18,427 nucleotides of DNA from Stenotrophomonas sp. (lineage in GTDB: Bacteria; Pseudomonadota; Gammaproteobacteria; Xanthomonadales; Xanthomonadaceae), in NCBI GenBank assembly GCA_003525885.1, contig DQIG01000375.1, forward strand, positions 10,925 to 29,351. The letters run 5' to 3'. The translations under genes and the position numbers were made by a program. This document shows, one piece after another, positions 1 through 6,102 of this stretch (position 1 is the first letter of the stretch; the number at the start of each line of letters is the position of its first letter). The notes beneath the pieces were generated by a model that worked only from the letters and a program-made list of their open reading frames with translations, made no database searches and was not told the origin of the DNA.

Positions 1-1
1 C

Positions 2-484
2 GCCGCTGGCGGTGCTGAAGGGCTTGCGCTGAAGCGCGTGGACGCCTTCAGCGAACAGCATCCGGATTGGCACCTGCGTGCCTACCGCACACCCGCCGGG
101 CTGCGCGTGCTGGCGATGCATGCCACGTTCTCACCCGAGGACGCGCTGCCACAGGAGTTCTTCAAGTCGCTGGGCACCGATCCGCTGTATGCACGCATGT
201 GCCGCCTGCAGCATTGCTTCCGTGCCCGGTTGACCCCCAAACCGTGGCGTGTCGGCCTGCGATACCGCATCCGCCCACCGGTGGCGGCCTGGTCGTCCGA
301 GCAGGCCAGCAACCCGGACCGCCTGTCCTGGATCTCCGACTACGAAAAGAAGAGCGCTGGCTTTGCCGCGTGCACCTACCTGCGCAGCTTCGGTGATACC
401 ACCCGGGTGCATGCCAAGGCCGAGCATGTGCGCGAGCTGCACGATCGGCTGTCGCACGCGCAGGACCGGTTACCGCTGGCCTGA
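2..484 (+). CDS. Conserved hypothetical protein, 5'-truncated by window edge
   Basis: The frame is open from base 2 and stops at TGA 482-484, so about 160 C-terminal residues are visible and the real start lies outside the window. A GTG at 38 is in frame, but nothing suggests translation begins there. Landmarks are a RTPAGLRVLAMHA segment, a MCRLQHCFRARLTPKPWR segment with two cysteines, and a region SWISDYEKKSAGFAACTYL near the C-terminus. I recall this arrangement (RTPAGLR, then LDPLY-like, then CFRARLTPKPWR) from uncharacterised soluble proteins in several proteobacteria, with no known function. No signal peptide or membrane segment is seen in the visible part. The gene converges on the next one, 13 bp away. 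Confidence in coding is good; function is unknown. Confidence 0.75.
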   Translation, partial: AAGGAEGLALKRVDAFSEQHPDWHLRAYRTPAGLRVLAMHATFSPEDALPQEFFKSLGTDPLYARMCRLQHCFRARLTPKPWRVGLRYRIRPPVAAWSSEQASNPDRLSWISDYEKKSAGFAACTYLRSFGDTTRVHAKAEHVRELHDRLSHAQDRLPLA

Positions 485-497
485 ACGCAACGAGCGC

Positions 498-818
498 TCA
501 GTCCACGCCCTGCACGAACGGCTGCCCTGCCAGGGTAGTGCCCAATCGCATCGCGACCTGCTGCCCGCCCTTTTCGAAGGTTGTTGCGCATTGCTTGGCG
601 CCCTTCTGGCATCCGACTTCCGGAAAGCCCTCGAGTGACTCGGGCGCGCCCTGAACCGGACTCGCCTGCCACCCTGCCGCATCCATCAGGCGCTTGGCCT
701 TGGCATAGGGCATGCCGGCGACAATGCCCAGCTGCGCCAGTTCGGATGGGAGTGATTGGGCATGCAGGCTCGGCGTCATCACCAGCGCCAACACTGCGGC
801 AACAAGTTTGGACTTCAT
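498..818 (-). CDS. Small secreted hypothetical protein (106 aa)
   Basis: I place the start at the ATG at 818, which opens a classic signal peptide (MKSKLVAAVLALVMTPSLHA, cleavage after residue 20). The upstream in-frame ATG at 878 would add a cysteine-rich, non-conserved-looking leader. No good Shine-Dalgarno precedes 818, so the start is not certain. The mature part is about 86 residues. It carries a GMPYAKAKRLMDAAGWQ segment at 35-51, a motif style (GMPY, x AR/KxxL, AGW) that recurs in small exported proteins of unknown function. Two cysteines, C70 and C77, could form a disulfide in the periplasm. The gene converges with the truncated gene to its left. The next gene on the same strand is the lipoprotein at 1096-1914, 277 bp upstream, so they are probably separate units. 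Function unknown. Confidence 0.7.
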   Translation of the reverse strand: MKSKLVAAVLALVMTPSLHAQSLPSELAQLGIVAGMPYAKAKRLMDAAGWQASPVQGAPESLEGFPEVGCQKGAKQCATTFEKGGQQVAMRLGTTLAGQPFVQGVD

Positions 819-1095
819 TGGTGAAACCCATGGCAGACAGCAACAGGCCTGCAGCGTATCGCAGCTTCCGCACGCCATGGCACCCGCATCACATACGGTT
901 ACGCAATCGCAACGGCCAATGACACGAGGTCACCCTTCGGATCAGTCAGGTGCTGTTGAGAACCGCCACGGGGGCCTCGCGCGCCGCCCGCCGCGGCGGT
1001 ACCCAGGCAGCCAGCTGCGCAGCCTCTGCACCTTCCTGCCCGGCTCCTGCCGCATCACGGACCGCCGCGCAATGCAGGCAGGCCGAAACAGGCGA

Positions 1096-1914
1096 TCAAG
1101 CCGCTGTACCAGCTGCGATGCCAGGCCCGTGGCCCGGCACCGGGCATTCCCTCTGGACGCTCCGCAGGAACTGGCGGACATCACGCTCGATATCGCGCCA
1201 GTGTGGCAGCAGGTTCTGACGATACCTGATGCTCAGGTGGACCTGCTTCAGATTGGCATCTTCCAGCGTCGCCTCGCAGAGCGGCGTCCAGTGCGGAGGT
1301 CGGTACTGCGGCCCGGTCATGCAACGAATCAGCACGTTGGGCGTTGCCCCGATCGCGAAGGTATCGGAGTAATTGATCCGATTCCAATTGTAGCTCTTGG
1401 GCTCGGAAACGCTGGGCCGTGCCATCTCAAGTCCCAAGGTCTCATCCCATCCGAACTCGAACGAAACCTGGTATGGCATCCCCCATGCCGGATCACGACC
1501 GAGCGCACGCTCCCGCGTTCCCTGCAACGAGACGATCTCCCCCGGTCCCCCTTGAGACATCCCAATCTCGATCCACTGTGAATCACCCGTTCCACCGGAG
1601 TGATGGGTGTTGTAATCGTCGCGGTTGGCTTTCGTACGAGGAGCCATCTCGGGCCAGCGCAACTGGAAGGTTGCACTGCGCAGGGTCGGCCCGCATGGCG
1701 TGATGCCTTGGCTATCAGCTTCCCGATCGAGCTCCCAGATCCAGACCGCCTGGGCTCTGGCATTCAGTGCAGTACCACCGATGACCCCCGTCAACCTTTC
1801 CTTGGCCCGCTCGGCTTCACTGCGTCCGCAACCGGCCAGTGACACAAGCAGGACGACCATCAATGCCCTCCGTGCCGGGCCGTCCATGACAATCCATCGC
1901 TCCCGATCCCGCAT
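1096..1914 (-). CDS. Lipoprotein with multiple cysteines, possible orphan immunity protein
   Basis: The 272-residue product begins with a basic n-region, a hydrophobic stretch and the lipobox LAGC, with the lipidated cysteine at residue 29, so it is a periplasm-facing lipoprotein. The chosen ATG at 1914 has AGGAG (complement of 1919-1923) 4 nt upstream. An in-frame ATG at 1887 would also keep the signal and has GGGAG 13 nt away. The mature protein is soluble and has four further cysteines (C74, C198, C213, C257). C198 and C213 bracket a proline-rich turn, which suggests disulfides. The C-terminal third reads NVLIRC, then CEATLEDANLKQVHLSIRY, then LLPHWRDIERDVRQFL. This pattern of beta strand, cysteine, strand and terminal helix resembles lipoproteins that accompany secreted antibacterial effectors, but I cannot name a family. 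No effector gene is adjacent. Coding is well supported; the immunity role is speculation from style and genomic setting. Confidence 0.75.
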   Translation of the reverse strand: MRDRERWIVMDGPARRALMVVLLVSLAGCGRSEAERAKERLTGVIGGTALNARAQAVWIWELDREADSQGITPCGPTLRSATFQLRWPEMAPRTKANRDDYNTHHSGGTGDSQWIEIGMSQGGPGEIVSLQGTRERALGRDPAWGMPYQVSFEFGWDETLGLEMARPSVSEPKSYNWNRINYSDTFAIGATPNVLIRCMTGPQYRPPHWTPLCEATLEDANLKQVHLSIRYRQNLLPHWRDIERDVRQFLRSVQRECPVPGHGPGIAAGTAA

Positions 1915-2019
1915 GCCGCTCCTGGATGCTGCCTGACGCTGCGATCATCCGAAAGGAGCTGACTCTCTGTCAATGTGCAATGAATTCAACGTGCAGGGTC
2001 TGCCTCCCTCCTCCGATAT

Positions 2020-2047
2020 GCCAAGGCCGCCCGGAGGCGGCCTTGGC
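2020..2047 (-). terminator. Strong hairpin after the S9 peptidase gene
   Basis: The arms are 2020-2031 and 2036-2047, a perfect 12-bp GC-rich stem with a 4-nt loop. On the minus strand it begins 5 nt after the TGA of the peptidase gene, and the loop reads TCCG closed by C-G, which is a cUNCGg-type extra-stable tetraloop. No T-run follows on either side, so it is either a terminator with a poor U-tract or an mRNA 3'-end stabiliser. Confidence 0.6.
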
Positions 2048-2069
2048 GTTCTTCACTTGGCGTTCTTCA
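2042..2069. repeat. Perfect 14-bp tandem duplication at gene 3' end
   Basis: CTTGGCGTTCTTCA occurs twice head to tail (2042-2055 and 2056-2069). The junction carries the stop codon of the S9 peptidase gene (TCA 2053-2055 on the plus strand, TGA on the coding strand). Because 14 is not a multiple of three, the second copy is read in another frame and supplies the stop. The outer copy overlaps the right arm of the downstream hairpin. Confidence 0.9.
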
Positions 2070-4515
2070 CGTAGGTGTCGAACCAGTTCAGCATTTCCGA
2101 TACCAGCTGCTCGTTCGATTCCAGCGCGGTGTACCAGTGCGGCTCGTTCGGCAGCATCACCAGGCGGGTGGTACCACCGTTGCCGCGGATCGCCTGGTAC
2201 AGCTTGCGCGACTGGAACGGCTCGGTGCCCGGGTTGGCGTCGTCCTCGCCGTGGACCAGCAGCAGCGGCAGCTTGATCTTGTCGGCATAGAAGAACGGCG
2301 AGGCCTTCAGGTACACATCCTGCGCCTGCCACACCGAGCGACGCTCGTTCTGGAAGCCGAACGGGGTAAAGGTCTTGTTGTACGAACCGCTGGTCGCCAC
2401 ACCGGCCTTGAACAGCTTCGTGTGCGCGATCAGGTTGGCGGTCATCAGGCCGCCGTGGCTGTGGCCGGTCACGCCGATGCGGTTGCGGTCAACCACGCCC
2501 ATGTCCACGGCCTTGTCCACCGCCGCCTTGGCGTCGGCTTCCAGCTGCTCCAGGTAGGTGTCATAGGCGTTCTTCGGGTCGCCCACGATCGGGAACGAGG
2601 CGTTGTCAATGATCGCGTAGCCTGCCAGCAGCATCAGGCGGTACGGCTGCAGACGGGTGAAGGTCTGCTGCGAACCGGACACCTGCCCCGCCTGCGCGGC
2701 GTTGGCGAAGTCGGCCGGATAGGCGTACAGGATCGCCGGCACACGCTGGCCTTCCTTGTAGCCCGGCGGCGTGTACAGGGTGAACGACAGGTCCACGCCG
2801 TCGGCGCGCTTGTAGGTCACCAGCTGCTTCTTGATCTGGCGCACCTCCGGGGTCGGGTCGATCAGTCTGGTCAGCGCGGTCGCGGTGGACGCGAACTGTG
2901 CCTCGCCGGTCTTCGCGTCGGCCACCGCCTCACCCTGCTGGCGGATGAAGGCATTCGGCGGATCGATCACCGACTGGTGCCAGGTCAGGTAGCGGCCCGG
3001 CGTGTTGCTGAAACCGAGGAACTGCTCGTAGGCATCGGTGCTGCTGCGGAACAGGCGCTCGCTCTTCAGCGTGACCAGGTCGAGGCGGTCGAGGAACGGA
3101 CGGTCACCCTGCGGCGAGGCACCACGGCCGCTGAGGAACACGTGGTTGCCCTCACGGCGCACCACCTGCGCGCCATTCGGCAGGCGGGTAAACACCAGGT
3201 TGCCGGGGTTGCCGTACAGCTCATCGCTGGACATGTCCCACAGCAGGCGGCCTTCCTTCTTCGGCTGGTCCACGTCGACGATGCGGGTCTGCATCCAGTG
3301 GCGGTTCTCGTCGTTCTCGTACTGGAACGCCACGGCGGGATCGGCGGTCCACGCGAAGCCTTCGAAGCGCTGTGCGGTGCGGGTGATCTCGACCGGCTTG
3401 CCGTTGAAAGGCGCCTTCAGCATCAGCACGCGGTCGCGATGCGGCACGCTGACCTTCCAGTCACCCTTGTCCAGCGCTTCGGCATAGACCAGGGTCGCCG
3501 GATCGGTGGCACGCCAGTCGAAACCGCGCGGGCCTTCCGGTACGCCGTGCACCGGCACGCGGTCGGCCAGCGGCAGGCTGGCGATCGGCGTGGACTTGCC
3601 GCTGGCGATGTCCAGCACGGCCACGTCGTTGGCGAAGCGCTGGTAGGTCACCGCATGCGAGTACGGCGCCTTGATCGACTCGGTCAGCACGTGCACGCCA
3701 TCGGGCGCGGCGCTGACGTCGTTGAACAGCGCCGGCTGCCCGACCGGACGCACGCTGTTGGCGGCGGTATCGACCACGGCCAGCTGCGAGGCGCCGTAGT
3801 AGGCGAACAGCTTTTCGTCATGCACGCTGGTCAGCGTGTCGCGGGCTTCGTAGGTGCTGCTCTCGCCACTGCTGCCCAGCGACTCCTGCGCATCCGGGCC
3901 GGTCGGCACGCCACCGTTGGACGGCGCCGGGCCCTGGTTGGCCGGGACCAGCTTCACCAGCAGGTTCTGGCTGCTTCCCAGCCACTGCACGGTGTTGCCG
4001 AAGATCGGGTTCAGCTGCACGTTCGGCACCTGCTTCACCTGGCCGGTGGCCGCATCGCCTACCCACAGCTGCACGCTGGTATCGACCGCATTCTGGAAGG
4101 CGAAGTGGCTGCCATCGGCCGACCACAGCGCACCGGTGGCGCAGCCCTGCGGCAGGTTGACCTTGGTCTCCCTGCCACTGCCGATGTCGACCAGGGTGAA
4201 GTCGGCCACGCAGGCGGGGATGCCATAGCCACCGGGGGTGTCATGGCGGCTGCGGTTCTTCGGCTCCAGGCGCACGCCGGCCAGCTTCAGGTAGGGCTGC
4301 GCGACGCGGCTGATCGAGGGGTAGGTCTGCGCAGTGGTCAGCAGCAGACGCTGGCCGCCCGGGGCCACGTTCGGCGCCGGCGGCGGCGGTGCCTTCAGCA
4401 CCTTGAGCAGGTGTTCCGGCGGCTTGGCGTAATCGGCAAGCGCCGGGCCAGCGGCCAGCAGGCCGACAGTGGCAACGGCAACGGCCGCCGCCAGAGAGGT
4501 TCGACGGATCAGCAT
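2053..4515 (-). CDS. Periplasmic S9 family peptidase (glutamyl endopeptidase-like, S9D)
   Basis: The 820-residue protein starts with an export signal (MLIRRTSLAAAVAVATVG, cleavage near ALA-DY at 27-28), so it acts in the periplasm. Residues about 60-520 form the long N-terminal region that in this family is a beta-propeller gating access. Residues about 560-820 are the alpha/beta-hydrolase domain. The nucleophile is Ser686 in GHSHGG, the acid is Asp759 in HGEDDANPGT, and the base is His793 in NEPHWYTALE. The stretches SGSYNKTFTPFGFQNERR and HGEDDANPGTEPFQSRKLYQAI match the S9D glutamyl endopeptidase group (plant chloroplast CGEP and bacterial relatives) rather than classic prolyl oligopeptidase. 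It probably trims peptides in the periplasm; the precise substrate is unknown. The start has an AGGGGA-type ribosome site. The gene is transcribed alone and ends in the hairpin at 2020-2047. Confidence 0.93.
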   Translation of the reverse strand: MLIRRTSLAAAVAVATVGLLAAGPALADYAKPPEHLLKVLKAPPPPAPNVAPGGQRLLLTTAQTYPSISRVAQPYLKLAGVRLEPKNRSRHDTPGGYGIPACVADFTLVDIGSGRETKVNLPQGCATGALWSADGSHFAFQNAVDTSVQLWVGDAATGQVKQVPNVQLNPIFGNTVQWLGSSQNLLVKLVPANQGPAPSNGGVPTGPDAQESLGSSGESSTYEARDTLTSVHDEKLFAYYGASQLAVVDTAANSVRPVGQPALFNDVSAAPDGVHVLTESIKAPYSHAVTYQRFANDVAVLDIASGKSTPIASLPLADRVPVHGVPEGPRGFDWRATDPATLVYAEALDKGDWKVSVPHRDRVLMLKAPFNGKPVEITRTAQRFEGFAWTADPAVAFQYENDENRHWMQTRIVDVDQPKKEGRLLWDMSSDELYGNPGNLVFTRLPNGAQVVRREGNHVFLSGRGASPQGDRPFLDRLDLVTLKSERLFRSSTDAYEQFLGFSNTPGRYLTWHQSVIDPPNAFIRQQGEAVADAKTGEAQFASTATALTRLIDPTPEVRQIKKQLVTYKRADGVDLSFTLYTPPGYKEGQRVPAILYAYPADFANAAQAGQVSGSQQTFTRLQPYRLMLLAGYAIIDNASFPIVGDPKNAYDTYLEQLEADAKAAVDKAVDMGVVDRNRIGVTGHSHGGLMTANLIAHTKLFKAGVATSGSYNKTFTPFGFQNERRSVWQAQDVYLKASPFFYADKIKLPLLLVHGEDDANPGTEPFQSRKLYQAIRGNGGTTRLVMLPNEPHWYTALESNEQLVSEMLNWFDTYVKNAK

Positions 4516-4633
4516 CCTTATCCCCTGGGTGTGAATGGGTACCCGGAAACGGGCATGGACCCGAATCTAGCACCGCAGGGGCACGCGTGAATGGGCCGGA
4601 AGGGCTAGTGGCCGGATGGGGCAAAGTGCCGCA

Positions 4634-4664
4634 TTGGCAGGCGCCGGCGGTCGGCACCTGCCAA
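4634..4664 (-). terminator. Long hairpin downstream of the 109-aa gene
   Basis: The arms 4634-4646 and 4652-4664 form a 13-bp stem with one C/A mismatch and a 5-nt loop. It begins 14 nt after the stop of the minus-strand gene at 4678-5007 and sits in the 162-bp gap before the S9 peptidase gene. There is no T-run. The core (GGTGCCGACC paired with GGCGCC) resembles the dispersed GTAG-type palindromes of S. maltophilia, but the GTAG end is missing, so I call it terminator-like only. Confidence 0.5.
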
Positions 4665-4677
4665 GCGTGGCCCGGTA

Positions 4678-5007
4678 CTACTGCTGGGCGTGCAGATCCC
4701 AGGTGGCCAGGTAGTCCGGGTCGACCACGATCATGCCGCTGCTGCGCATGCGGTACTCACCGGGTTCTGCGGGCAGGTACTGATCGAGCATCGGCGGCAG
4801 GTAGCGCTCGTGGCCATCACTCTCATCGGCCAGTACCACGCCCTCCACGGCGCTGATGCGCAACACCGTACCGGCGTACTGTTCCAGCCCCTGCACCTGG
4901 CCATCACCGCCATAGCGGGTCACGCCGACCAGCACCAGCTTGCCGATCATTTCCTCGACCTTGGCATCATCCAGGGTCGGCAGCATGGGAGTGGATTCGT
5001 CGTTCAT
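4678..5007 (-). CDS. Small conserved cytosolic protein (109 aa), function unknown
   Basis: The start is the ATG at 5007, preceded by a near-perfect GGAGGT with 6 nt spacing. An upstream in-frame start at 5130 lacks this and is rejected. The product has no signal peptide or membrane segment. It is acidic, with a repeated small-beta look: IGKLVLVGVTRYGGDGQVQGLEQYAGTV at 21-48, then a YLPPMLDQYLPAEPGEYRMRS segment at 69-89, then a VVDPDYLATWDL tail. I recall proteins with this layout (IGKxVLVGxT, LPPxL, PGEYRLRSTG, DPDxxxxW) in many proteobacteria as uncharacterised conserved proteins. The region between residues 20 and 60 could be a small beta-barrel, but that is a guess. The gene appears monocistronic, with a 465-bp gap upstream and a hairpin downstream. 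Confidence 0.82.
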   Translation of the reverse strand: MNDESTPMLPTLDDAKVEEMIGKLVLVGVTRYGGDGQVQGLEQYAGTVLRISAVEGVVLADESDGHERYLPPMLDQYLPAEPGEYRMRSSGMIVVDPDYLATWDLHAQQ

Positions 5008-5472
5008 CGGTGCACCTCCAAAGCCTGCAGGAACATCGTGGACAAGGCACCTTCCGCGCACGGTGGTCACCGGCGGCATCGCAAGGGGCGCATTGAAAGC
5101 GGGTATCCAGGGAAATCGCAACGCCGGCATTCGAATGCCGGTTCCGCGAGCATGGGTGTGGGCAACTGGTGCGTACGGCGGCCATCCTTGCCGGCAGAGT
5201 GACCGTATCAGGCCAGGGTCAACACCACGCGTTGCATAGCGTGCAGGATGATGCGTGACAGCTGTGCTGTAGCGGCATGACAGCCTCCCGTTGAAGGTTA
5301 CACGCGGGTGGAATGCTCCATTGACGCCGATGCTGCCACCGGCAACGGAAGGGCGAAGTGAAGACTGCGCCGCAATTTTTCCTTCCTGCCGTTCTCGCTC
5401 GGATCAATTGCGCTTAACCTCTGCTTCATCCGGCAGGCCCTAGGGTCAGCCTTCAACCTGCAAGGAACGCAC
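5008..5472. other. 465-bp intergenic region between divergent genes
   Basis: This gap separates the minus-strand 109-aa gene from the plus-strand immunity-effector operon and must hold the promoters of both. I see no convincing gene in it: the small open frames lack ribosome sites and recognisable composition. It contains the 18-bp palindrome at 5124-5141, a small CCCTAGGG palindrome near 5438-5445, and an AT-richer patch around 5373-5420 just ahead of the operon. A TAACCT at 5415-5420 fits the loose TANNNT minus-10 pattern, but no matching minus-35 is evident. Confidence 0.6.
5124..5141. repeat. Perfect 18-bp palindrome CCGGCATTCGAATGCCGG
   Basis: Every base pairs with its mirror position, giving either a dyad operator for a dimeric regulator or a 7-bp stem with a TCGA loop in RNA. 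It lies 117 bp upstream of the minus-strand gene start at 5007 and 332 bp upstream of the immunity gene start at 5473, inside a gap that must hold divergent promoters. It could also be a relic of a dispersed palindromic element. The function is not determined. Confidence 0.8.
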
Positions 5473-6090
5473 ATGCCCCGGTACGCATTCATACGACCGT
5501 GGACCATCGCTTTGTCTGTGGCCACGCTCTGCGCCTGCGCACATGCCACCGACCGCACGCCGACTTCTCAAGGAACCGACACCATGGCCCCCTCCCTATC
5601 CGAGACCGCCCCGTCTTCTGCGCTTGATGCCGAGCAGCTGCTGCTTCGCCTGCTGGACCTGATCAAGACCACGACCTCCACCCGCGACCTGACCGTCGAA
5701 CGCCTGTCTGCAGCAATGCAGGCACCGGCGCAGACCTTCGGCCCCGGGCACTTCGGCTACGGCGGCACGCTGACCCCGGAATGGGGCTATGGCCTGGAAG
5801 TGAAGCGTGCCGGCGCAGCCGATGCCCGCCTGGATCTGAACTTCATCGACACCAGCGCCGACCGCAGGGCCTCAGCTGCGGCAATCTGCAAGATCGACTT
5901 CAACCACGTCGCCTCGGCGCTGGAAGCTGCGGGTTTCAAGCGCGAGACGGTGCGCGGCGAGCACGGCCGGGTGATCCATGAGCGCTTCAATCGACCGCAG
6001 CTGAGCATCAAGGTCGACACGATGCCAGAGAACCCCAAGGCCACGGGCGATGCCACGCATGCCTGCGTGCGTCTCGTGACCGTGCAGTAA
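5473..6090 (+). CDS. Exported immunity protein candidate for the adjacent XVIPCD effector
   Basis: The 205-residue product starts at ATG 5473 after AAGGA at good spacing. Its N-terminus is an export signal that can be read two ways: a lipobox LCAC with Cys22, or signal peptidase I cleavage after AHA (23-25). Either puts it in the periplasm, where an X-T4SS effector would act. The mature part has a helical segment (50-85), a glycine/aromatic strand region (FGYGGTLTPEWGYGLEV, 94-110) and an alpha/beta tail with two cysteines, C139 and C198, that may pair. I do not recognise a named domain. The gene ends 12 nt before the effector gene on the same strand, the usual immunity-first order for Xanthomonas type IV effectors (X-Tfi then X-Tfe). 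An internal AAGGA followed by ATG at 5584 could give a 168-residue form without the signal. The immunity role is inferred from position and export signal. Confidence 0.8.
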   Translation: MPRYAFIRPWTIALSVATLCACAHATDRTPTSQGTDTMAPSLSETAPSSALDAEQLLLRLLDLIKTTTSTRDLTVERLSAAMQAPAQTFGPGHFGYGGTLTPEWGYGLEVKRAGAADARLDLNFIDTSADRRASAAAICKIDFNHVASALEAAGFKRETVRGEHGRVIHERFNRPQLSIKVDTMPENPKATGDATHACVRLVTVQ

Positions 6091-6102
6091 GGGGAGGCAT
6101 CA

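Noticed and set aside
988..999. 12-bp palindrome CCGCCGCGGCGG in the gap 819-1095
   Set aside because: Low-complexity GC sequence gives such palindromes by chance, and it has no terminator or operator context.
2137..4590. 817-codon open frame on the plus strand
   Set aside because: It is fully antisense to the S9 peptidase gene. Its translation is rich in His, Arg, Val and Gln, as expected from the complement of high-GC coding DNA, and it has no ribosome site or domain.
5298..5558. 86-codon open frame on the minus strand over the operon promoter region
   Set aside because: It overlaps the immunity gene start, lacks a ribosome site and has unstructured composition.
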